11,650 nucleotides of DNA from Spirochaetales bacterium. Lineage in GTDB: Bacteria; Spirochaetota; Spirochaetia; Sphaerochaetales; Sphaerochaetaceae. A program made the translations under genes and the position numbers. The notes under the pieces are model-generated. The model did not search any database. It was given only the letters and a program-made list of their open reading frames with translations, and was not told the origin of the DNA. Position 1 is the stretch's first letter. The number at the start of each line of letters is the position of its first letter. Where the stretch lies: positions 1-11,650 of the forward strand of contig JAGBRG010000345.1 of assembly GCA_017632495.1 (NCBI GenBank), in the 5' to 3' direction. This document shows, in pieces, positions 1 through 6,275 of this stretch.

Positions 1-351
1 AACAAGGTGATTGCTTTTGTCGGAGACGGTATAAATGATGCTCCTGTTCTGACACGTGCCGACATAGGCATTGCAATGGGTGCCATGGGTTCTGATGCCG
101 CAATTGAGGCAGCTGACGTTGTTCTTATGGATGACGACCCGCTGAAGATTGCGAAGGCTGTGAGGATTTCAGCCAAGTGCATCAGAATCGTCCGTCAGAA
201 CATCGCATTCTCTCTGTTTGTGAAGTTCTCATGCCTTATTCTGGGAGCTTTGGGAATTGCCAATATGTGGGCTGCCATCTTTGCGGATGTTGGTGTCATG
301 GTCATTGCCGTCCTGAATGCAATCCGCGCCCTGAGAACAAAGAATATCTGA
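1..351 (+). CDS. Zn/Cd/Pb-type P1B ATPase, C-terminal 116 residues (5' end outside window)
   Basis: This is the end of a heavy-metal efflux ATPase that uses ATP to pump soft divalent cations across the inner membrane. The reading frame is open from base 1, so the gene starts to the left. Visible parts are the hinge motif GDGINDAP of the P domain (fragment residues about 8-15), the following ADIGIAMG and SDAAIEAADVVLMDDD segments, and the last two membrane helices. Helix 7 carries a lysine (fragment residue 75, in LFVKFS). Helix 8 carries an aspartate (residue 96, in FADVGV). By recalled alignment these match Lys693 and Asp714 of E. coli ZntA, which mark the Zn/Cd/Pb subgroup rather than the Cu subgroup. 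The protein ends shortly after helix 8, as usual. Family assignment is firm; metal specificity is inferred, since the CPC-type helix and N-terminal metal domain lie outside the window. Confidence 0.93.
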   Translation, partial: NKVIAFVGDGINDAPVLTRADIGIAMGAMGSDAAIEAADVVLMDDDPLKIAKAVRISAKCIRIVRQNIAFSLFVKFSCLILGALGIANMWAAIFADVGVMVIAVLNAIRALRTKNI

Positions 352-360
352 CAAAAGAGC

Positions 361-395
361 AAAAAAACAGCGGCCCAAAACAAGCCGCTGTTTTT
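361..395. terminator. Bidirectional rho-independent terminator between convergent genes
   Basis: The arms CAGCGGC (368-374) and GCCGCTG (384-390) pair perfectly around a 9-base loop. An A-run (361-367) lies on one side and a T-run (391-395) on the other, so the stem extends with A-T pairs and works in both directions. It sits between the ATPase stop (351) and the stop of the minus-strand synthase gene (411), and would end both transcripts. Confidence 0.93.
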
Positions 396-410
396 GTATC
401 TTTATATTGA

Positions 411-1598
411 TTAAAGATTTCTGCTAAGAACCAGGGCAATCTTATCGGCTGCCTCGTCAATCAGATCCTTTGTGATGTTTGCCATGAGGCTTGTTCTGAT
501 AAGGCACTCGTTCTCGGCTGTTGCCGGCGGGAGAACTGCATTTACGAACACGCCTTCATCATACAGCTCGCGGACGATCTTGAGTGTTGTGTTGCCGTCG
601 GTGGTGTAGATGGGGATGACAGGAGTCTGGGTCTTCTTGTACTTGACTCCGCGCTTGTCCAGAGCGGACTCGAGGTACTCTGAAATCTCTCTGAGCTGGT
701 CTTTGAGCTCCGGATGGGCAATGAGATACTCCAAAGCTGCCAGTGCAGATGCTGTGTTTGCAGGAGTAAGGCTTGCGGAGAACATGAACGGACGTGACAT
801 GTGGCGCATGTAGTCGATGACCTTCTCATTTGCAGCGGCAAAGCCTCCGAGGCTTGCAAAGGACTTGCTGAAGGTACCCATGATGATGTCCACCTCATCC
901 TCAAGGCCGTAGTAGGAAGCTGTTCCTCTTCCGCCTTCACCGACAGTTCCGATTCCGTGGGAATCGTCTACCATGATGCGGGCCTTGTACTTCTTGGCAA
1001 GATCCACGATGGCCGGAAGGTTTGCGATATCTCCGCTCATGCTGAAGACACCGTCTGTGACGATGAGCTTGGGAGCATCCGGACCGAGCTTCTTGAGAAC
1101 ACGCTCAAGAGAGTCCATGTCATTGTGGTAGTATCTCTTCATCTCGCCGTAGGAGAGCTTTGCACCGTCATAGATGCTTGCGTGGTTCTCTCTGTCGCAG
1201 ATGATGTAATCACCCTTTGTGCAGATGCAGCTGAGGATTCCGAGGTTGCTCTGGAACCCTGTGGAGAAAGTCATTGTGGCATCCTTGTGAAGGAACTGTG
1301 CAAGCTCCTTCTCAAGCTTCAGGTGCAGATCCAGTGTTCCGTTGAGGAATCTTGAACCCGAGCAGCCTGTTCCGTACTTCTGAAGTGCGGCGATTCCTGC
1401 GTCGATGACTTCCTGCTGTGATGTCAGTCCCAGATAGTTGTTTGACCCCAGCATGATGATGCGTCTGCCTTCCATTGTGACCACGGGGGCCTGTCTGGAT
1501 TCAAGGCAGTGGAAATAGGGGTACAAACCAAGTGATCTCACTTCAAGTGAGCGATGATAATTGCTTGTGGTATCGTTAAACTTATCAAATAAATCCAT
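411..1598 (-). CDS. PLP-dependent alpha-oxoamine synthase, serine palmitoyltransferase/KBL-like
   Basis: This enzyme should condense an amino acid with an acyl-CoA, releasing CO2 to give an alpha-amino ketone. Family members include serine palmitoyltransferase (SPT), glycine C-acetyltransferase (Kbl), BioF and CqsA. Numbered from the ATG at 1598 (395 residues, normal for the family), it shows GLYPYF (24-29), GSNNYLGL (51-58), GSRFLNGTLDLH (81-92), DRENHAS (135-141) with the cofactor-stacking His139, the DDSHG motif (211-215) with Asp211 and His214, and the Schiff-base lysine Lys245 in TFSKSFASLGG. No signal peptide is present, so it is cytosolic. The frame extends to a TTG at 1655, but that start has no spaced ribosome site and overlaps a likely promoter. 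The ATG has AAGAG about 7 bases upstream. From memory the N-terminal block resembles Bacteroides SPT more than BioF or Kbl. No biotin or threonine-degradation gene is adjacent. The substrate is therefore uncertain. Confidence 0.88.
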   Translation of the reverse strand: MDLFDKFNDTTSNYHRSLEVRSLGLYPYFHCLESRQAPVVTMEGRRIIMLGSNNYLGLTSQQEVIDAGIAALQKYGTGCSGSRFLNGTLDLHLKLEKELAQFLHKDATMTFSTGFQSNLGILSCICTKGDYIICDRENHASIYDGAKLSYGEMKRYYHNDMDSLERVLKKLGPDAPKLIVTDGVFSMSGDIANLPAIVDLAKKYKARIMVDDSHGIGTVGEGGRGTASYYGLEDEVDIIMGTFSKSFASLGGFAAANEKVIDYMRHMSRPFMFSASLTPANTASALAALEYLIAHPELKDQLREISEYLESALDKRGVKYKKTQTPVIPIYTTDGNTTLKIVRELYDEGVFVNAVLPPATAENECLIRTSLMANITKDLIDEAADKIALVLSRNL

Positions 1599-1616
1599 GT
1601 TGAAACTCTTGCAGAG

Positions 1617-1646
1617 AGTATCTCTGAATATGGGGGATTTAGTCAA
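1617..1646 (-). promoter_or_regulatory. Candidate sigma70-type promoter for the oxoamine synthase
   Basis: On the minus strand, TTGACT (1641-1646) and GATACT (1617-1622) are separated by 18 bases. Transcription would begin near 1610, giving a very short leader that still includes the AAGAG ribosome site before the ATG at 1598. This supports the ATG over the upstream TTG. The match could be fortuitous, because the microprotein gene upstream lies close enough for cotranscription. Confidence 0.4.
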
Positions 1647-1681
1647 GACGGGCAACCTCTTATATATAGGGAGACTGCTTT

Positions 1682-1804
1682 TCAGTGATTCTGAGCCCAG
1701 ATGTCCAGAATCATTCCTCCGCCGATGAAAATGACGGCGATAAGCAGGGCGGCAAGAAGGATTGCAACGGCGATTCTCAGCCAGAGCGGTATCTTAAATG
1801 ACAT
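1682..1804 (-). CDS. 40-residue single-span membrane microprotein, unknown function
   Basis: This is a short minus-strand frame of 40 codons plus TGA. It has a convincing ribosome site, GAGGAAG, three bases before the ATG at 1804. The product begins MSFKIPLWLR, followed by a strongly hydrophobic helix (about residues 11-33, AVAILLAALL then IAVIFIGGG), and ends in the short polar tail LDIWAQNH. The basic N-terminus (Lys4, Arg10) before the helix suggests N-in, C-out insertion in the inner membrane. It lacks a cysteine lipobox and an obvious signal-peptidase site. It lies 83 bases upstream of the synthase ATG on the same strand with no terminator between them, so cotranscription is plausible. 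I do not recognise the family. Coding is supported by the ribosome site and the coherent membrane topology, not by homology. Confidence 0.6.
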   Translation of the reverse strand: MSFKIPLWLRIAVAILLAALLIAVIFIGGGMILDIWAQNH

Positions 1805-1838
1805 TGACTTCCTCTTTCGGTCATTTTATTGGACATGC

Positions 1839-1867
1839 AGTATAACGGCAAGTGAAGAATACAAGAA
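1839..1867 (-). promoter_or_regulatory. Possible promoter for the microprotein gene
   Basis: On the minus strand a TATACT box (1839-1844, one mismatch from consensus) lies 34 bases before the microprotein start. A poor -35 (TTCTTG, 1862-1867) is 17 bases further upstream. The -10 element is reasonable. The -35 is weak, so the promoter may need an activator or may not be real. Confidence 0.35.
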
Positions 1868-1882
1868 TTAGCATAATAACGA

Positions 1883-1907
1883 ACATCTGATGTCGGAATT
1901 GTACAAA
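1883..1907. promoter_or_regulatory. Candidate operator at the regulator promoter (16-base element, copy 1)
   Basis: The 16 bases at 1892-1907 (GTCGGAATTGTACAAA) match 15/16 with 5048-5063, ahead of the transporter genes. The element ends three bases before the -35 box of the regulator promoter. It contains the perfect palindrome TTGTACAA (1899-1906). A second small inverted repeat, ACATC-T-GATGT (1883-1893), overlaps its left edge. This placement fits an activator or autoregulator site. The likely binder is the AraC-type regulator encoded next to it, by inference. Confidence 0.5.
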
Positions 1908-1910
1908 TTC

Positions 1911-1939
1911 TTGCTTGTGCGGAAAACGTGATATATAAT
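1911..1939 (+). promoter_or_regulatory. Sigma70-type promoter of the regulator gene
   Basis: TTGCTT (1911-1916) and a perfect TATAAT (1934-1939) are separated by exactly 17 bases. Only seven bases separate the -10 box from the ATG at 1947. Transcription should therefore start at or next to the start codon, producing a leaderless or nearly leaderless mRNA. No Shine-Dalgarno sequence precedes the ATG, which agrees with that reading. Confidence 0.7.
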
Positions 1940-1946
1940 TGTCCGC

Positions 1947-4900
1947 ATGAGAATTGGATTTGTTCTTGCTGATGTCTTCACAGGTTCAGCAGTCTCTCTT
2001 TGGCCCTCGGTCGCACAGAAATTTGCGAACAGCGAGGAAGACTGTCTTGTTATGTTTCCGGGAGGAAGACTCAAAGACCCTTCGACTTTGGAGCAGATGA
2101 AGAACAATATCTACAGGTTCGTTAATTCCGATAATCTTGATGCTTCGATCATTTGGTGCTCAACTCTCACAGGAAACGTCAGATCCAAGGATGTTCTAGA
2201 GACTTTCAAGGACATGATAGGCCGTCCGATGGTGACCATAGACGGCAAGACGGAAGCCCACCCTGATATTCCGGATGTAAGGTTCGACTCCTATGAAGGC
2301 TCAAGCTTTCTGGTCGGACACTGCATAGAGGAGCATGGGGCACAAAGGATTGCCTATATAAGGGGTCCCAAGACCCATAAGGCCGCGGAGGAGAGATTTC
2401 AGGCATACCTTGATCAGCTTAAAAGCCACAATCTCCCACGCGACATGAATCTGGTAGCCGATCCTGTGTCCTGGTGGAGCGGAGATGAGGCCATGAGGAA
2501 GCTAATTGAAGATCGTCACCTTGTCCCTGGAAAGGATTTTGACACCCTCATCTGTGCCAGCGACCTGATGCTGTACAAGGCTTCTCAGGTTCTTTCAGAG
2601 CACGGCTTTACAATTGGAACGGATATCCGTGCATGCGGCTTCAACGATTCTCTTGAGGCAAAGCTTTTAGATGTTCCGGTATCCACTGTCAGATTCCCGT
2701 ATGTTGGAGTCGGACTTGATGCGGTGAAGGCTCTGAAGGAAATCTGCAACGGCAAGAAAGTAGGGGACAAGCAGCTTCCCATGGCTCATGTTCTGAGGGA
2801 AAGCTGCGGCTGTAAGAGTTCCTCCGATTGGGAAAATGTCAGAAGCAGTTCAGACATATCGGATCTTCTGGTTCAGAAGTACTCTGTTTCCAGAACAGAG
2901 GCTGTCTCCCTTGTTGAGAGGGTGGTGGGATTTCAGAGTGAAGCCAACATCAGAGCCCTTTTGGAGTTTTTGTGCAGCATAAACTTGGATGTGTTTGACA
3001 TCTTCAATGTCCTGAGCAGCTTCGGCAAAGTAACAGCGCTCAGTCAGTCCAAAAAGGATGTGATAGTTGCTCTGGCAGGAACTATCTTACCTTCCGTTCT
3101 TGACCGCAATGCGGCTATGAAGAGCTTCAAGGAGCGCACCAGAAGAAACAGCTTCAATATCTTCAATAACGAGCTGATTGAATCCAACAGGGTCAACGAT
3201 ATTGCCTCTGTTTTGGAGAAAAATGCCCAGGCGCTGGGTTTTGAGAAGATTCATCTGGTAATGATGGACGATGATAATTCACACCTGATAGGAACCGATA
3301 TGGTGTTCCCGGATAATCTTATTATTCCGAAAAACGCCATGGGAATCCTTGATAAGGGTGTGTGGATAGTATCTCCGCTCTGCTCGGAGACGGCTTTCAT
3401 GGGCTACCTGTTGATGAAGCCGACCGAGTTCGACGGCGCGCTGTGCGAGGAAATCCGAAACATGGTCTCGGGAGCGCTCAGAAGCGCAATGCTTTTCGAG
3501 TCTACCCGAAAGGCCCAGAAGGCAGCAGAGGATGCCGAAACTGCACGAACCAACTTCTTTGCAAACGTAGGTGAGAACCTCAGGGATCCTCTATCCGAAA
3601 TCTCAGAGATTGTATCGGCCTCGGCTCTGGATTCCAGGACCAAGAAGGCAATCATAGAAAAAGTCTCCGGCGTAAACCAGATGATAGACCTGGCTCTGAG
3701 CAGCACAGGCGAACTTGAACTTGAACGTCACATCCTGAACATCGGTGACATGCTTTATGAGTTCGGATGCTACAGCGGAAGAAGGTCTCTTCCATGTCTT
3801 CTGATTGACTCCGAGAAGATGAAGCAGACCATGGAGATTCTCATCTCATCAATGGGGGACTGGACGGAGATTGAGGCCTTTGTCCAAAAGCGGGGTCTAA
3901 AGATTGATTTCATCGACAGAACGGGAATGTGGAGGGAAAAACCTGAGGATCCGGGCCTTCTTCTTGCAAGAAAGATAATCCTTCTTCACGGTGGATCTTG
4001 CCATGTGGAGAATTCAAGGTTCTCTTTTGTCCTTCCGTATCCGACATTGTCCGGAAATCCTTCCACCCAGTGGAATGACGGCGTTCTGGCCTGTATCAAC
4101 TCGGTTCCCGATTTCCAGCTTGAGGATGTAGTTTTTGAGGAAGTCAGCGGGTCCAGATTTGCTGAGAAAAAGAGGCTTCCCGCATATACGGAGGCTATTT
4201 TCTGGGATACGGGTTTCAACGGCTACAATGCCCTGACGGGTCTTATGAGCCTTGTCTCAAACGAGGTCTACATGAACCTTCCGTTCATCTGCCTCGACTG
4301 TCCGTATTCACATACCCTTGAGGACTCGATCCGAACATCAATCGAGGCCAAGGGCAGAAGCGTCCTTCAGATCGGCTCTCCGGTTGAAGATCTGTACCGC
4401 TGGCTTCAGGACCCTGAGTTCATCTCGTGTGATATAGGAAGTGCCCTTTCAATGGTCCGCCGTCACGATCCGGAGATGGTTTTCATCACTATGGACGAGT
4501 ATTCCAACAAGACTCCTGCGGTGGTGACTTTTTTAAACAACATGCGTGGCATGAAGCGAAACTCACAGATTCCGGCCATCGTTGTTACGGACTTCATAGA
4601 CGCCAACCTGGTAGGCTCTCTCATCGACATCCCCAACGTTGTGGTTGTCAACTCATGCATGCTTGAAAGCGAGGAGTTTGCCATGCGTGTGAGGGCCGTT
4701 CTGGGAGGCTCGGATATGCTTGCAACCCACACCGGAGCCATTGTCAAGAAAGCCCAGGCCTACCTCTGTACCCATGCCACTTTGCCACTGAGCCGATGGC
4801 AGATTGCAGACGATGTCCACGTGTCCGAGGACTATCTGACCAGAGTCTTCAAGAAAGAGCTCGGGCTGTCTCCGTGGGACTATCTGAACCGCTACAGGGT

Positions 4901-5072
4901 ATGGCTTGCAGGAAGCCTGCTGCGCAACACTGGAATGTCCGTAAACGAGGTCTCAATTGCCACAGGATTCCAGGATCAGGCCTATTTCTGCAGGGTTTTC
5001 AAGAAGATCAGAGGCTACAGTCCAAGCAAACTGCGGTCATCAAAAAAGTCGGAAATGTACAAAAATCAGTAG
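1947..5072 (+). CDS. 1041-residue hybrid regulator: LacI-like sensor, degenerate kinase and receiver, AraC DNA-binding domain
   Basis: This is a soluble transcription regulator that probably senses an imported sugar and controls the adjacent transporter. Residues 1-290 form a LacI/periplasmic-binding-like ligand domain with no N-terminal helix-turn-helix, ending in RESCGC (284-289). Residues about 300-400 are helical, and 400-515 look GAF-like. A helix (520-540) leads into FFANVGENLRDPL (537-549), which is the HisKA H-box except that the phospho-accepting His is Glu543. The ATP-binding half (about 615-697) keeps only a relic, GLLLARKIILLHGG (670-683), and lacks the N-box Asn and clear glycine boxes. 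Residues 745-920 resemble a receiver without the normal Asp. Residues 935-1030 are an AraC domain with two helix-turn-helix units (about 950-970 and 998-1020). The start at 1947 is required for the first strand (RIGFVLADVF), although it has no ribosome site. Phosphotransfer looks lost; ligand-driven control is inferred. Confidence 0.9.
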   Translation: MRIGFVLADVFTGSAVSLWPSVAQKFANSEEDCLVMFPGGRLKDPSTLEQMKNNIYRFVNSDNLDASIIWCSTLTGNVRSKDVLETFKDMIGRPMVTIDGKTEAHPDIPDVRFDSYEGSSFLVGHCIEEHGAQRIAYIRGPKTHKAAEERFQAYLDQLKSHNLPRDMNLVADPVSWWSGDEAMRKLIEDRHLVPGKDFDTLICASDLMLYKASQVLSEHGFTIGTDIRACGFNDSLEAKLLDVPVSTVRFPYVGVGLDAVKALKEICNGKKVGDKQLPMAHVLRESCGCKSSSDWENVRSSSDISDLLVQKYSVSRTEAVSLVERVVGFQSEANIRALLEFLCSINLDVFDIFNVLSSFGKVTALSQSKKDVIVALAGTILPSVLDRNAAMKSFKERTRRNSFNIFNNELIESNRVNDIASVLEKNAQALGFEKIHLVMMDDDNSHLIGTDMVFPDNLIIPKNAMGILDKGVWIVSPLCSETAFMGYLLMKPTEFDGALCEEIRNMVSGALRSAMLFESTRKAQKAAEDAETARTNFFANVGENLRDPLSEISEIVSASALDSRTKKAIIEKVSGVNQMIDLALSSTGELELERHILNIGDMLYEFGCYSGRRSLPCLLIDSEKMKQTMEILISSMGDWTEIEAFVQKRGLKIDFIDRTGMWREKPEDPGLLLARKIILLHGGSCHVENSRFSFVLPYPTLSGNPSTQWNDGVLACINSVPDFQLEDVVFEEVSGSRFAEKKRLPAYTEAIFWDTGFNGYNALTGLMSLVSNEVYMNLPFICLDCPYSHTLEDSIRTSIEAKGRSVLQIGSPVEDLYRWLQDPEFISCDIGSALSMVRRHDPEMVFITMDEYSNKTPAVVTFLNNMRGMKRNSQIPAIVVTDFIDANLVGSLIDIPNVVVVNSCMLESEEFAMRVRAVLGGSDMLATHTGAIVKKAQAYLCTHATLPLSRWQIADDVHVSEDYLTRVFKKELGLSPWDYLNRYRVWLAGSLLRNTGMSVNEVSIATGFQDQAYFCRVFKKIRGYSPSKLRSSKKSEMYKNQ
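5048..5063. promoter_or_regulatory. Candidate operator ahead of the transporter genes (16-base element, copy 2)
   Basis: GTCGGAAATGTACAAA repeats the element at 1892-1907 with a single difference. It lies within the last codons of the regulator gene (the SEMYKN tail after the AraC domain), about 40 bases before a TATACT box. The tail is outside the folded DNA-binding domain, so the sequence would be free to serve as a binding site. The position upstream of the permease operon suggests activation by the regulator. Confidence 0.5.
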
Positions 5073-5103
5073 CATATTTCTCAGTGGCGGGATTTACACT
5101 GTC

Positions 5104-5109
5104 TATACT
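5104..5109 (+). promoter_or_regulatory. Possible -10 box of the transporter operon
   Basis: TATACT lies 60 bases before the permease ATG at 5164, with no acceptable -35 at 16-18 bases upstream. A weak -35 is usual for AraC-activated promoters, and the shared 16-base element is upstream. A TTTACA at 5093-5098 is too close to serve this box. Readthrough from the regulator gene is also possible, since no terminator was seen between them. Confidence 0.35.
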
Positions 5110-5121
5110 TACACTTGAAAT

Positions 5122-5163
5122 AAAGGGAGATTCTGCCCGCGTATCGTGGGTGGTGTGCAGCGA
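5122..5163 (+). promoter_or_regulatory. Leader with Shine-Dalgarno set apart from the start codon by a hairpin
   Basis: AAAGGGAG (5122-5129) is the best ribosome site here, but it is 34 bases from the ATG at 5164. The bases between can fold. CTGC (5133-5136) pairs with GCAG (5157-5160), and CCGC (5137-5140) pairs with GTGG (5150-5153) with one G-U pair and a three-base bulge. Folded, only three bases flank the stem on each side, giving a normal effective spacing. A weaker GGTGG (5149-5153) lies inside the 3' arm. Confidence 0.35.
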
Positions 5164-6264
5164 ATGATTAGCAGCAGAAACTATCAGCTTTTAGCTGACA
5201 TGGACCGGCTGAAATCGCAGATCAAGTCGTGTGATGAGCGTCTTTCGGATGCAGTCAGACAGAATGATCAGGCAGAAGCAGACAGGTTAAAACAGAAAAA
5301 GGACGGCATTGTCGCCCAGCTTAAGGCTAAGAAATCCGAGTATCGTATGGCCGAGGGCAAGGCTCTCCGGGCTGAGATCAACAGACACAAGTATATCTAC
5401 ATGATGCTGTTGATCCCGGTAGTCTACTACTTTATCTTCAGATACATTCCGCTTTGGAATGCCCAGATTGCATTCAGAGATTTCATCTCTCTCAAGAGAA
5501 CAGGAATCACAGGTGGAAAATGGGTCGGACTTCAGAATTTCAAGACATTCATCAGCTCATACTATTTCTGGTCTCTGATCAGAAACACTCTGATGTACAG
5601 CTTCGGAAAGCTCATTGTCAGCCTTCCGCTGTCCATTTTGCTTGCAATTGCAATCTATGAGTGTACCCACAAGGCTCTGAGAAAGGTCGTCCAGACACTG
5701 TCTTACCTTCCTCACTTCCTTTCATGGGTTATCATGTATGGAATTCTTCTTTCACTGCTCTCTCCGAGTGAGGGAATTTTCAACGACATAATCAAGCTGT
5801 TCGGCGGAACCCCGAAGGGATTTCTGACCAACACGACGGCATTCCCGTTCATCGTAATTCTTTCCGATGCATGGAAGGAGATCGGATGGAGTGCCATCAT
5901 CTTCATCGCTGCTCTTATGGGAATCGACGGTTCACTGTTCGAGGCTGCCATAGTTGAGGGTGCAAACAGCTGGCAGAGAGTCAAATACATCACTCTCCCG
6001 TCAATCAAGCCTGTTATCGTCATCGTTCTTCTCATGAAGATCGGAACCATCCTTGATGCCGGATTCAACCAGTTGTACATGTTGTACAGCCCTGCGGTCT
6101 ACAGCGTCGGAGACATCATCGACACATGGGTCTACAGAGGAACAATCGAAGGAAAGTTCAGCCTTGCAACGGCAGCCGGTATCTTCAAGGGTGTCATCGG
6201 CATGACTCTCCTTTATGTCTCGAACTGGGCATCCAGAAAGTTCACTGAGAACTCTCTCTTCTAA
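5164..6264 (+). CDS. ABC sugar permease, LplB/YteP type, with N-terminal coiled coil
   Basis: This is the first inner-membrane subunit of an oligosaccharide importer (binding-protein-dependent permease family). It has 366 residues from the ATG at 5164. GTG codons at 5146 and 5155 could add up to six residues, but the ATG is preferred. Numbered from 5164, residues about 5-72 are a charged, Lys/Glu/Gln-rich helical stretch with coiled-coil character. The first membrane helix starts near residue 77 (YIYMMLLIPVVYYFIF), followed by the LplB hallmark RYIPLWNAQIAFRDF. The ATPase-contact EAA loop is EAAIVEGANSWQRVKYITLP (260-279). The C-terminus (SRKFTENSLF) is typical. Family members usually run about 300-320 residues, so the cytoplasmic extension is unusual. 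The stop codon is part of the next gene's ribosome site, indicating tight coexpression with the second permease. Substrate is inferred from the downstream pectinolytic enzyme. Confidence 0.92.
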   Translation: MISSRNYQLLADMDRLKSQIKSCDERLSDAVRQNDQAEADRLKQKKDGIVAQLKAKKSEYRMAEGKALRAEINRHKYIYMMLLIPVVYYFIFRYIPLWNAQIAFRDFISLKRTGITGGKWVGLQNFKTFISSYYFWSLIRNTLMYSFGKLIVSLPLSILLAIAIYECTHKALRKVVQTLSYLPHFLSWVIMYGILLSLLSPSEGIFNDIIKLFGGTPKGFLTNTTAFPFIVILSDAWKEIGWSAIIFIAALMGIDGSLFEAAIVEGANSWQRVKYITLPSIKPVIVIVLLMKIGTILDAGFNQLYMLYSPAVYSVGDIIDTWVYRGTIEGKFSLATAAGIFKGVIGMTLLYVSNWASRKFTENSLF

Positions 6265-6275
6265 GGAGGTCTGAC

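Noticed and set aside
801..1355. Plus-strand open frame of 184 codons opposite the synthase gene
   Set aside because: It is antisense to a gene with full family motifs, has no ribosome site or recognisable domain, and arises from codon bias of the opposite strand.
1599..1655. Extension of the synthase to a TTG start at 1655
   Set aside because: AGAGG abuts the TTG with no spacing, the added 19 residues match no family feature, and the stretch overlaps a likely promoter; the ATG at 1598 gives a normal length.
1868..2107. Minus-strand open frame of 79 codons across the regulator start
   Set aside because: It runs antisense through the promoter and start of the regulator gene, with no ribosome site and no recognisable protein features.
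5133..5171. Possible leader peptide starting at CTG 5133 and overlapping the permease ATG
   Set aside because: It needs a non-standard start codon only three bases from the AGGGAG; the hairpin explanation or the weaker GGTGG site is simpler.
6073..6088. Direct repeat TTGTACA-TG-TTGTACA resembling the core of the shared operator
   Set aside because: It lies deep in the permease coding region, encodes the conserved-looking QLYMLY segment, and lacks the GTCGGAA half of the element.
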